In this document: positions 17,106-25,104 of the stretch, piece after piece
Layout: the number at the start of each line of letters is the position of its first letter
Numbering within the stretch: the stretch's first letter is position 1
Assembly (NCBI GenBank): GCA_000585075.1
Contig: JEMY01000004.1
Span: 1-64,000 of the forward strand
Origin: Candidatus Accumulibacter regalis
Lineage (GTDB): Bacteria; Pseudomonadota; Gammaproteobacteria; Burkholderiales; Rhodocyclaceae
Reading direction: 5' to 3'
Length of the DNA: 64,000 bases
Translations under genes and position numbers: made by a program
The notes under the pieces: generated by a model
Told to the model about the DNA's origin: nothing
What the model saw: the letters and a program-made list of their open reading frames with translations, nothing else
Databases searched by the model: none

Positions 17106-18617
17106 ATGATGCTGCAAAGCGAACAAGTGGATTGCCTTGTAATAGGAAGTGGGTTTGGGGGATCCGTTGCGGCGTCAAGACTTTCCTCGGCGGGAAAAAA
17201 AGTCGTCCTCCTGGAAAGGGGAAAGGAGTGGAAGACAAGCGACGAACAGGACACCTTTTCGAGCTATCGTCATCCAGATGGTCGTTCGGCCTGGCTGAGC
17301 GACGAAACCGTCCTCTTTGAACCGCAGCCCATTCCCAGGTTCACCGGGCTGGTAGAAAGATGTGTCGAGGACGGAGTAACGGTATGGGTGGCCGCCGGAG
17401 TGGGTGGCGGGTCGCTGGTCTACAATACCGTCCTGCTACGCCCCTCCCAGGAAAACTTCGAGAAAGTCTTCGCCAGTGAGGTTTCATATTCCGATTTCGT
17501 GAAGTACTTCGACCGGGTCTATGCGGTCATGCAACCGGAACAGATACCCGATGAAGTATTGAACACGCACTACTATCTGTCCTCGCGGGTCTTCCTCGAG
17601 CAGGCAGCAAAGGCGGGGCTTCATACCGAAAAACTTTTCATCGCCTCGAGTTGGGATATTGCGAAACAGGAAATAAGCGGCGAAAAGAGGCCCTCCGCGA
17701 TAGACGGGGAAATCTGGTACGGAATAAACAGCGGGATGAAGAAAAGTCTCGACAGGAATTATCTCGACATCGGCTTGAGAACCGGCAACCTGGAAATTCG
17801 CCCGCTGCACAACGTGACCGGAATTCGCGAAGATGATTCCGATGGCTTTGCTGTTCACTATCAGCGAATCGACAGCAGCGGCAAATCGCTCGAAGAAGGA
17901 ACGATCACCACCCGACGTCTTTTTCTTGGCGCCGGGTCCATTGGCACTTCCAGGCTATTGATCAAAGCAAAGGGCAAGGGAACGCTGCCGAAACTGAACG
18001 ATTTTGTCGGCAAATTCTGGGGCGACAATGGCGACACGTTTGCCACGAGAAACGTCGGCACGGAGACCAACCCTGGCCAGGGGGGACCGGCAAGCGTGGT
18101 CATCAAACACCACGACAACCCGATTTCACCGCAGACAATAATCGTCTACCCGCAATGGGATGCGCCAGAGGGCACGCTGACTTCGCTTGGAATGAGCATT
18201 CCGCAGGACCATGGCGAGTTCAGATACGATGATCGTGACGAATCCGTGAAGTTATTCTGGCCGATCGACTCACCAGGCGTAAGGAAGGTACTTGACGGCG
18301 TAAATCATACCTATTCGTTGATGGATGCCTGTATCGATATCGAGGCCGAGGCACCCGATTCGCAGGACTCCGGACAGACGAGCAACGGCCGCACACACCC
18401 GACGACGCAGGCCGTGAACGGGATCACCGCCCATCCACTCGGCGGAGTCGTGATGGGCAAGGCGTGCGACTACTACGGGCGAGTAATGGGCTATGACGGC
18501 CTGTATGTAATGGATGGCGCATTCATTCCCGGGTCAACCGCTGCAACAAATCCCGCCCTGACCATCGCAGCCTTTGCCGAGCGCTCGATCGAAAATATAA
18601 TCGCCAACGACCTGTAG
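17106..18617 (+). CDS. GMC-family FAD oxidoreductase (cholesterol-oxidase-like)
   Basis: The 503-residue flavoprotein has the dinucleotide-binding motif VIGSGFGGSVAASRL near residue 13 and ERG at the end of the second strand. It also has VGGGSLVYNTVLLRP and a C-terminal block HPLGG ... DGLYVMDGAFIPGSTAATNPALTIAAFAER, as in cholesterol oxidase-like GMC enzymes. These oxidise alcohols; the substrate here is unknown. No signal peptide is seen. A GAGGAG ribosome site precedes ATG 17106 (17109 is an alternative). By eye its codon use is richer in A/T than the flanking core genes. It is followed by two small genes on the same strand. Confidence 0.8.
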   Translation: MMLQSEQVDCLVIGSGFGGSVAASRLSSAGKKVVLLERGKEWKTSDEQDTFSSYRHPDGRSAWLSDETVLFEPQPIPRFTGLVERCVEDGVTVWVAAGVGGGSLVYNTVLLRPSQENFEKVFASEVSYSDFVKYFDRVYAVMQPEQIPDEVLNTHYYLSSRVFLEQAAKAGLHTEKLFIASSWDIAKQEISGEKRPSAIDGEIWYGINSGMKKSLDRNYLDIGLRTGNLEIRPLHNVTGIREDDSDGFAVHYQRIDSSGKSLEEGTITTRRLFLGAGSIGTSRLLIKAKGKGTLPKLNDFVGKFWGDNGDTFATRNVGTETNPGQGGPASVVIKHHDNPISPQTIIVYPQWDAPEGTLTSLGMSIPQDHGEFRYDDRDESVKLFWPIDSPGVRKVLDGVNHTYSLMDACIDIEAEAPDSQDSGQTSNGRTHPTTQAVNGITAHPLGGVVMGKACDYYGRVMGYDGLYVMDGAFIPGSTAATNPALTIAAFAERSIENIIANDL

Positions 18618-18654
18618 TCGTTCTGCACGTTTTCCAAGACACCCCGGAGCCAGC

Positions 18655-19224
18655 ATGAAAAAGAGGACGAATTATTACCAGGGTCTCGCGGCCGACTATT
18701 CAAGACCCGGTCTCGTAGAGGAGCCGTTGAAAAGTGACTTGATCGCACTTGCCGTGAATATCAACAAGATGCAGGAAAAGTCGCTACCGGCAATCGACGA
18801 AGACTATACGATGGCCAGAATCGAACAGGAAAACAGGGAGTGGTGGCCGACTCATTGCGAGGCATTGAGACAGGGCAGAGGGGATATCCTCACCGGGGAA
18901 TACCGGCAGGAGCTGGTCTATTTCTGCCAGGACGGACCGTTCTACGGCATTGAAGAACAGAAAGTCAGAGAACAGCACTGGTGGGCGTTAATCGCGCAAC
19001 CGGGCGTGTGCATGGCCTGGCCGATCGTCATGTTTCATGGGGAATTCGTATGGTTCGAATGGAACTGCATCGACGATCAGACGAGTGAAACGCTTGCCAA
19101 AGGAAGCGTTTCCTGGGTCAGGCGAGGCCATCGAGGCGGCTGCTATTTCAAGGGTGAGCAGTTGACGTTCTATAGAGACGTCTTTTCATCTCCAGAATTG
19201 CTGCAACTGATCACCAGGAACTAA
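18655..19224 (+). CDS. Uncharacterised protein, possibly NTF2/SnoaL-like
   Basis: I do not recognise this 189-residue protein with certainty. It is soluble and rich in Trp, Glu and Phe. The C-terminal half (GEFVWFEWNCIDDQ ... GSVSWVRRGHRGGCYFKGEQLTFYRDVF) has the alternating pattern of an NTF2/SnoaL-like cone fold, often found in small isomerases or cyclases and as a helper of oxidoreductases. It starts 38 bases after the GMC gene and is probably cotranscribed with it, so it may act on the same substrate. Codon use resembles that of the GMC gene. Confidence 0.55.
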   Translation: MKKRTNYYQGLAADYSRPGLVEEPLKSDLIALAVNINKMQEKSLPAIDEDYTMARIEQENREWWPTHCEALRQGRGDILTGEYRQELVYFCQDGPFYGIEEQKVREQHWWALIAQPGVCMAWPIVMFHGEFVWFEWNCIDDQTSETLAKGSVSWVRRGHRGGCYFKGEQLTFYRDVFSSPELLQLITRN

Positions 19225-19375
19225 CTTCCGACGGCCGGACTCCATAGAGTCCGGCCTGGCCGGCTGGACTTCCGATTCCGAGGGAGCCCGCTTCTGGCGA
19301 GCGGATAGTGGACCTTGTGCGCGACGCCTTGACCTCCGAAGAATTGCCCAAGCTGATCACGAAAAGGAAACGACC

Positions 19376-19732
19376 ATGACCACGCCCTACCCGAACGCCG
19401 TTCTCGATGACAAGGATCTCCAGGAAAAACTCGCCGCAATCAACCCGAAGTACGGTCCCTGGGTGACCCGGGTGGCTGGCGAAGTGTGGGGCCTTCCGCT
19501 GCTCGACCAGAAGACCAAGGCCTTGATCGCCCTGACGACGGACGTCGTCAACCAGAGTCCGCTGGGCGGTTCTGGCAGCGCCTTCGCCGCGCACGTCCAT
19601 ATTGCCATGGCGCAGGGAGCCAGCCGCGAGGAGATCGAAGAGTTGTTCTTGTTCCTGACCGTTTATGCGGGTTTCAACAAGATGGTTGGCTGCTTTGCCG
19701 CCCTCAACGACTTGCTTGACGCCAAGTCCTAG
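19376..19732 (+). CDS. Carboxymuconolactone decarboxylase-family protein
   Basis: The 118-residue all-helical protein fits the CMD/AhpD superfamily: LLDQKTKALIALTTDVVNQ, then AFAAHVHIAMAQGASREEIEELFLFLTVYAGF. The AhpD C-x-x-C redox pair is absent, so it is closer to the decarboxylase or lactonase side, or is non-enzymatic. It has an AAGGA ribosome site before ATG 19376. It lies 150 bases after the NTF2-like gene and may be the third member of that group. Confidence 0.75.
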   Translation: MTTPYPNAVLDDKDLQEKLAAINPKYGPWVTRVAGEVWGLPLLDQKTKALIALTTDVVNQSPLGGSGSAFAAHVHIAMAQGASREEIEELFLFLTVYAGFNKMVGCFAALNDLLDAKS

Positions 19733-20274
19733 CGCCAGCACGGCACCGGAAGGCCGCGACGCGACGGACGGCGACTAAGCCGCAGGGTGGCCTTCCTCCG
19801 TTGTAACCACGAGACGGGCGCCCGCCGACTGGCGGGCTGAAGCGCTGGGCGTGCCTGCAGGGAACCGGTGTTCGCCCCGTCAGTCGGTCTGCCCGCTGCC
19901 CGCGCGGCATTTGCAGAACAGGGAACCAGCGCGTACCATCGGTCGGCGTCGCACGCTGTCTGAGCCATTCCTGGAACGGGGCTGCCACGCGGCATACTCA
20001 GCCGTTCTCGTGCCGGCTGGCTGTTGACCGCCGTTCTCGTTGTCCATCGCCACCTGGTGTTCCGGGAAGCCCGAGCGGCCGTTTGACTGTGACATGACAG
20101 CTATCACGCCACGCCGCCATCCCGCTGCCACCTTCGGATCGCATCGCACCCGCAGCGACATCGCAGTGCCTGGCGTCAAGGGCAACTGCAAAGGGGCGCG
20201 CGTGGCTGCCAAGCGCGGCAGAATTTTTGTTTGCCATCCATGACTGAGTTCCAACCTACTCAAGGAATCGTGCC
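19733..20274. other. Gene-free stretch with one inverted repeat
   Basis: No convincing gene is seen in these 542 bases; short frames lack ribosome sites and homology I recognise. GGAAGGCC (19748-19755) and GGCCTTCC (19789-19796) form an 8-base inverted repeat with a 33-base spacer after the CMD gene, which might end transcription. A short GC stem followed by AATTTTTGTTT lies near 20210-20232, just before the DJ-1 gene. Confidence 0.4.
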
Positions 20275-20919
20275 ATGACCGAAACCTCCCCCCTCCCTCC
20301 CCTGCGCGGCATCGTTGGCGAAGCGACAAAAGGCAGGATCGGCGTCCTCGTCGAAGAACACTTCGACATGACCGAGTACCGCCTTTTCAACGACCTGTTC
20401 CCCAGGCACGGCTACCAGGTCGTCTATCTCTCGCACCTGTGGGGCAACGCCAACCTGACCTTCGGTTCCAATCCCGACAACGGTTGGGTCGAAGAGCACG
20501 TGCTGGTGGAGACCGAAATCAATTCGGTCAAGGCGGACGAGTTCAAGGGCATCATCATCATCGGTGCTTACGCCAGCGACCGCCTGCGCTATCAGGTCAC
20601 GCCGCGCAAGGGCGAACCGAATCAGGCGCCGGCGGTCGTTTTCCTGCGCCAGGCGATGGCCGCGCCGAAGGTCAAGCTCGGCACCATCTGCCACAGCCTG
20701 TGGCTGCTCTGCGCCGACCGCGCGCTGCTCCAGAACCGCCGCGTCACCTGCGCCCACAACATCATCTGTGACGTCGAAAACGCCGGCGCGGAAGTCATCT
20801 ATGGCCCCGAGGGAACCGTCGATCTCGTCGTCGATGGCAACCTGATCACCGGCAAGCATCCGGGGATCACCGAACAGTTCATCAGCCGCTTTCTGAGCGA
20901 AATCGAGAAAGCGGATTGA
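20275..20919 (+). CDS. DJ-1/PfpI-family glutamine-amidotransferase-like protein
   Basis: The 214-residue protein has the DJ-1/PfpI fold. The strand-loop-helix KVKLGTICHSLWLL places the conserved nucleophile at Cys139 followed by His. An early strand GRIGVLVEEHFDMTEYRLFNDLFPRHGYQVVYLS carries the conserved Glu region. Members include chaperones, glyoxalase III-like enzymes and amidases, so the reaction cannot be fixed. Start ATG 20275 has AAGGA upstream. A methyltransferase gene follows 106 bases later. Confidence 0.85.
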   Translation: MTETSPLPPLRGIVGEATKGRIGVLVEEHFDMTEYRLFNDLFPRHGYQVVYLSHLWGNANLTFGSNPDNGWVEEHVLVETEINSVKADEFKGIIIIGAYASDRLRYQVTPRKGEPNQAPAVVFLRQAMAAPKVKLGTICHSLWLLCADRALLQNRRVTCAHNIICDVENAGAEVIYGPEGTVDLVVDGNLITGKHPGITEQFISRFLSEIEKAD

Positions 20920-21025
20920 CCCGCTTCCTGTCGCACCCGCTCGCCGTCGTTCTCGTCGCGAGCGACCGCGGCCGCGCCGGGCGCAGGGCGGCCGACGGCG
21001 CAGGTCCGGCCCACGAAAGCGATCG

Positions 21026-21871
21026 ATGCCGCCGCCCGTCTCGCTCGTAGAAAGCTACGACCGGTACTTCGCCAGCCGGCTCTACGAGCAGCGCTATCCG
21101 CAAGCCAACCCGTCGACGCTGGCCATTGTGCTTGACCAGCTCGGTGCGCAGGGCGGAAGCGTTCTCGACATCGGCTGCGGCAGCGGCCGCTATGCCGAAG
21201 CACTGCTCGAACGCACGCCGCTGTCGGTCGTCGCCTGCGACGTCAGCCGGGAAGCCATCGACGAGCTGTCTTCTCGATACGCCGGGCACGTGGCGAGCGG
21301 ACGCTTGCGCCCGCTGCTCGGCGACCTGTCGGTGGTGGCGAAGAGCATCGATCCGGACGAGAGGTTCGACCTGGCGATCATGCTTTTCGGCGTGCTCGCT
21401 CACATCTATTCGCGCGCACTGCGCCGCCAGACCCTGGCCGCCATCCGGGTGCTGCTCCGGCCAGGCGGGCGGATCGTGGTCAGCGTGCCGAACGCCGGGC
21501 GGCGTTTTCCCCGCCAACAGGTGGCGTCGCGGAAACTGGTCGAAGCGGGACACCTCGAGCTGGGCGACGTTCTCTACGAACGGACTTCCGATGACGGGGT
21601 GGTCGAGATGTACTACCACCTGTACGGCCTCGATGAATTCGTGCAGGAGCTCGAGGAACAGGGATTTCGCATCCTTCACGTCGGCGCCGAAAGCGTTCTT
21701 CCGGAAAGTGGCGTCGTGCGCTCGAAGGTGCTGCACAAGCTCGACCGCCTGCTGACCAGGCTCCTGCCGCTGCGCTACGCCTACGGCTTTCTCGCCGTCG
21801 CCGAAGCAAGCGGCGACGGCGATGAGAGCACCCGGATGGCGCAGCCACCCGCACCCGGCCAACGGCAGTAA
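21026..21871 (+). CDS. Class I SAM-dependent methyltransferase
   Basis: The 281-residue protein has the SAM motif I VLDIGCGSGRYAEAL (about residues 48-62), then VVACDVSREAIDEL and a motif IV-like FDLAIMLFGVLAHI. LRPGGRIVVSVPN lies on strand 5. The substrate is unknown. The last 20 or so residues are low-complexity (Pro/Gly/Gln). The next gene starts 10 bases downstream, suggesting cotranscription with the transporter set. Confidence 0.85.
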   Translation: MPPPVSLVESYDRYFASRLYEQRYPQANPSTLAIVLDQLGAQGGSVLDIGCGSGRYAEALLERTPLSVVACDVSREAIDELSSRYAGHVASGRLRPLLGDLSVVAKSIDPDERFDLAIMLFGVLAHIYSRALRRQTLAAIRVLLRPGGRIVVSVPNAGRRFPRQQVASRKLVEAGHLELGDVLYERTSDDGVVEMYYHLYGLDEFVQELEEQGFRILHVGAESVLPESGVVRSKVLHKLDRLLTRLLPLRYAYGFLAVAEASGDGDESTRMAQPPAPGQRQ

Positions 21872-21881
21872 AGCCGCGGTG

Positions 21882-23513
21882 ATGGCCCGCCGTCTGCTGC
21901 TTCTTGCCGTCTGGCTGTTTCCCTTGCTGGCCCTCGCCTGCGGACGCACCGCACTGGCAGCGCCACCAACGCCGGCCGACCGGCTCGATCTGATCGAGAA
22001 GCGCGGCGCCCTGATTGCCGGCGTCAAATCGGACTACCCGCCGTTCGGCATGCGCGACGGCAACGGCCGCCTGATCGGCTTCGAGGCCGACCTCGCCGGC
22101 GAACTCGCGCGTCGTCTCGGCGTGCGCCTGCAACTGGTTGCCGTGACATCGACCAACCGCCTGCAGAAGCTCGAGGAAGGCGCCATCGACGTGGTCATCG
22201 CCACGCTCGGCGACACCCCACAACGCCGCGAGATCGCCACCCTGGTCGAGCCCAGCTACTACGCCAGCGGTGCGACCGTCGTCGCGCCGCCCAATAGCCA
22301 CCTGTCGACCTGGGCCGACCTGCGCGGCAGAAAGGTCTGCGCCACGCAGGGCGCTTACTTCAATCGACCGATGGCGCAGCGCTTTCTGCTCGAACTGCAG
22401 GTCTTCAACGGAACGCGCGACACCCGCCTGGCGCTGCGCGACGGGCGCTGCGACGCCTGGCTTTACGACGACACCGGCATCGTCGGCCTGCTCGCCGACA
22501 GCGACCTGGCAAACTACGAGACGCCGCTGCCGTCGATGATGGTCTCGCCGTGGGCGATTGCGCTGGCCGCCAGCGAGCGCGGCTCCCGACTCGAGCAGGT
22601 CATCTCGGATACCATCGCCGACTGGCACCGCAGCGGCTGGCTGATTGCCGCCGAGCAGCGCTGGGCGATCAAACCCAGCCGCTTCCTGGTCGACATGCGC
22701 GAACTGTGGACACGGCTACAGCCGGACGGTCGCCCGCTCTGCACCCGCCAGAGCAAGGCCGACGGCGACCAATGGCCGGCGGAATGCCGCAACAGGTTCC
22801 TGCTCAGCTCGGCCGACGTCGACGGCATCCAGCGCTTCGGCCTGTTGCTCAAGGAACGGGCGGGCTTCGACGTGAGCATCATCCACGACGCCTACGACCG
22901 CAGCCTCTTCCTGCATGGCCTGTGGGTGACGCTGCAGCTGATGGTGGCGTGCATTGCCGGCAGCCTCGCCGTCGGTTGCCTCGGCGCCCTGGCGGCGGAA
23001 GCCGGCCTGCCCTGGCTGCGCGGCCTGGTCCGTTCGTTCGCCGCGCTCGCCCGCATGACACCGCCGCTGCTGTTGATCTACCTGGTCTCCTTCGGCGTCG
23101 GCCACGTCATCGTCAGTCGCTTCGGCTGGACCTTCGACGGCGCGGCGATCGCCATCGTCTGCCTGTCGACGTACACCGGCTGCGCCATCGTCTCGGCGCT
23201 GCTCGACGCGACGGCAGTCCTCAGGCAACAGCAGGCCGGCTTCGCGCTGCGCTGGCGGACGCTGGCGCAGTCCCTGCGCCTGGCCTACGCGCCGGTCGTC
23301 GCCTCGCTGATCAACGTCGTCAAGGCAACCGGCATGGCCAGCGTCATCGCGGTCCCGGAACTGGTTTCGGCAGCGACGGCGATCGTCGCCGAACGCGGCA
23401 ACGCGGCGGTGATGATGAACGTCTTGATGATCACCTATTTCCTGCTCGTGCTGGCCGTCGTCCAGTTCTTCAACCTCCTCGAACGAAGGATTCTGCGCCG
23501 TGGCGAGCACTGA
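21882..23513 (+). CDS. Fused amino acid-type ABC substrate-binding protein and permease
   Basis: The 543-residue protein combines two modules. A signal-like helix (RRLLLLAVWLFPLLALACG) is followed by a family 3 solute-binding domain (about residues 30-270: KRGALIAGVKSDYPPFGMRDGNGRLIGFEADLA ...). A His/Gln/Glu-type inner-membrane permease domain follows (about residues 330-540, with LHGLWVTLQLMVACIAGSL and the coupling segment near LRLAYAPVVASLINVVKATGMASVI). Such fusions keep the binding protein at the membrane. ATG 21882 is chosen for the hydrophobic leader. The downstream permease gene overlaps it by 14 bases. No ATPase gene is nearby. Confidence 0.85.
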   Translation: MARRLLLLAVWLFPLLALACGRTALAAPPTPADRLDLIEKRGALIAGVKSDYPPFGMRDGNGRLIGFEADLAGELARRLGVRLQLVAVTSTNRLQKLEEGAIDVVIATLGDTPQRREIATLVEPSYYASGATVVAPPNSHLSTWADLRGRKVCATQGAYFNRPMAQRFLLELQVFNGTRDTRLALRDGRCDAWLYDDTGIVGLLADSDLANYETPLPSMMVSPWAIALAASERGSRLEQVISDTIADWHRSGWLIAAEQRWAIKPSRFLVDMRELWTRLQPDGRPLCTRQSKADGDQWPAECRNRFLLSSADVDGIQRFGLLLKERAGFDVSIIHDAYDRSLFLHGLWVTLQLMVACIAGSLAVGCLGALAAEAGLPWLRGLVRSFAALARMTPPLLLIYLVSFGVGHVIVSRFGWTFDGAAIAIVCLSTYTGCAIVSALLDATAVLRQQQAGFALRWRTLAQSLRLAYAPVVASLINVVKATGMASVIAVPELVSAATAIVAERGNAAVMMNVLMITYFLLVLAVVQFFNLLERRILRRGEH

Positions 23514-24144
23514 GATCGTCGACCTGCTGTGGACGTGGACGCCCTTCCTGGCCGGCGGCTTCGCGTGGAACATCCTCATTTCACTGGTCGCCATGCTCAT
23601 CGGCACGCTGTTCGGCGCCGTTCTTGCCCGCCTGCGCCTTTCCGGGCCAGGGCCGCTGGCGCACGCCAGCCTGCTGCTCACCGAACTGACGCGCAACATC
23701 CCGACCTTCGTATTTCTGTTCTATCTCGCCTTCCTGATTCCGGCAGAGTTCGCCATGGCCGGCGACCTGTATGCCTTTCCGGTCTGGCTCAAGGCGTCGC
23801 TGGCGCTCTCGGTGGCCGTCATCGGCTTCGTCTCCGACAATCTCTTCGTCGCCCTGCAGCACCGGCAAAACCGGAACCACGCGGCGGCGCTGCTCTTCAT
23901 TCCCAGCTGGACGACCTATCTGCTGATCATCGTCATGGCCTCGAGCACGGCTTCGGTGATCGGCGTCGGGGAAATCGTCTCGCGCTGCAATGTGGTCATC
24001 GCCGCGGTCGGCGGCGATGAAACGATGCTCTGGGTGTACACTTACGCGATCGCCTACTTCCTGCTCTTCTGCCTGCCGCTGAACTGGGCAATGGGCTACG
24101 CGCGAAAGCGCCTGCTGGCACGCATCGAGGCGGCAGCGTCTTGA
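23500..24144 (+). CDS. Amino acid-type ABC transporter permease
   Basis: This 214-residue membrane protein of the His/Glu/Gln/Arg/opine permease family has about five hydrophobic segments. WNILISLVAMLIGTLFGAVLARLR gives the family start, and TELTRNIPTFVFLFYLAFL the conserved TRxxP-like segment. GTG 23500 has GAAGGA upstream and overlaps the end of the fused gene. It probably forms a heterodimeric channel with the permease half of that protein. Substrate unknown. Confidence 0.85.
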   Translation: MASTEIVDLLWTWTPFLAGGFAWNILISLVAMLIGTLFGAVLARLRLSGPGPLAHASLLLTELTRNIPTFVFLFYLAFLIPAEFAMAGDLYAFPVWLKASLALSVAVIGFVSDNLFVALQHRQNRNHAAALLFIPSWTTYLLIIVMASSTASVIGVGEIVSRCNVVIAAVGGDETMLWVYTYAIAYFLLFCLPLNWAMGYARKRLLARIEAAAS

Positions 24145-24170
24145 ATCGCCAGCGACTTCTGGGGAACACA

Positions 24171-25094
24171 TTGAAACGGATTGCTGCCACTCTTCGCGCT
24201 GCCACTGTTCGCCTGCCAGCCCTTGCCGGGGCAGCGCTGCTGGCATTCGCCGTGCAGGGCCCGGCCCACGCCGAGCCGGTCCTCGAACGCATCCGGAACA
24301 GCGGCGTCCTCAACGCCGGCACCCGCGCCGACGCCGTTCCCTTTGGCTACCGGGTCAAGGCGGCCGGTGAAAACAAGGAGCGCCTGGTCGGCTTCTCGGT
24401 CGACCTGATCGACGAAATCCGCAAGAAACTGAGCAAGAAATTGGGTCGCGAAATCGAAACCCGGTTGCGCACGACCACCGCCAGCGACCGCATGGAGCTG
24501 GTCGCCAGCCAAGCCATCGACATCGAGTGCGGAATCACCACCCCCACCTGGGAACGCCAGAAAACCGTCGATTTCTCGATTCCCTTCTTCGGCAACGGCA
24601 CGCGCATCATGGTCCTGCGCACAAGTGGCCAGGGCCTGGGCAGTCTGCATGGCCGACGCATCGGCGTCGCCGCCGGAACGACGACCGAAGGAATTCTCAA
24701 GCAGCACGTGCCGGATGCGCTGATTGTCGAGGTGCCGGACATGGCCACCGGCTTCGAGATGTTCGCCCGCGGCGAACTCGACGGCCTGGCCAACATCGGC
24801 ATCGTGCTGCGCGCGATGGTCGAGAAGAGCCCGCTGAAGAGCAAGGTCACCCTGCTGCCACGCACCGAAGAGCTGTCCTACGAAGCGATGGCCTGCAGCC
24901 TGCCGCAGAACGACTCCGAGTGGCGCGCCTTCGTCAACGAGGTCTTTGCCGACCTCCTGGAGGGCGTCGACCAGTACCGTGGCGGCTATTTCGAGATCTA
25001 CGACAAATGGTTCGGACCACGCGGCGTCGTCTATTTCCCGCTCGATTACGTCGTCGCCCAACGCCTGTCCGCGTCGATCATCTGGCTGAAGTAG
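24171..25094 (+). CDS. Periplasmic amino acid-binding protein (family 3)
   Basis: The 307-residue protein has a signal peptide (KRIAATLRAATVRLPALAGAALLAFAVQGPAHA) and a family 3 solute-binding body: LERIRNSGVLNAGTRADAVPFGYR, LVGFSVDLIDEIRKKL, DIECGITTPTWERQKTVDFSIPFF. Resemblance is closest to glutamate/aspartate-type binders. The start is uncertain: TTG 24171 has GGGGAA upstream and the best signal peptide, while TTG 24141 overlaps the previous stop. It serves the same transporter; two binding domains for one permease pair suggests two substrates or a sensing role. The SpoIIE-type phosphatase starts 10 bases later. Confidence 0.85.
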   Translation: MKRIAATLRAATVRLPALAGAALLAFAVQGPAHAEPVLERIRNSGVLNAGTRADAVPFGYRVKAAGENKERLVGFSVDLIDEIRKKLSKKLGREIETRLRTTTASDRMELVASQAIDIECGITTPTWERQKTVDFSIPFFGNGTRIMVLRTSGQGLGSLHGRRIGVAAGTTTEGILKQHVPDALIVEVPDMATGFEMFARGELDGLANIGIVLRAMVEKSPLKSKVTLLPRTEELSYEAMACSLPQNDSEWRAFVNEVFADLLEGVDQYRGGYFEIYDKWFGPRGVVYFPLDYVVAQRLSASIIWLK

Positions 25095-25104
25095 GCCCTT
25101 CGCC

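Noticed and set aside
20040-20243. 67-codon frame before the DJ-1 gene
   Set aside because: No ribosome site, Arg/His/Pro-rich composition, no family resemblance.
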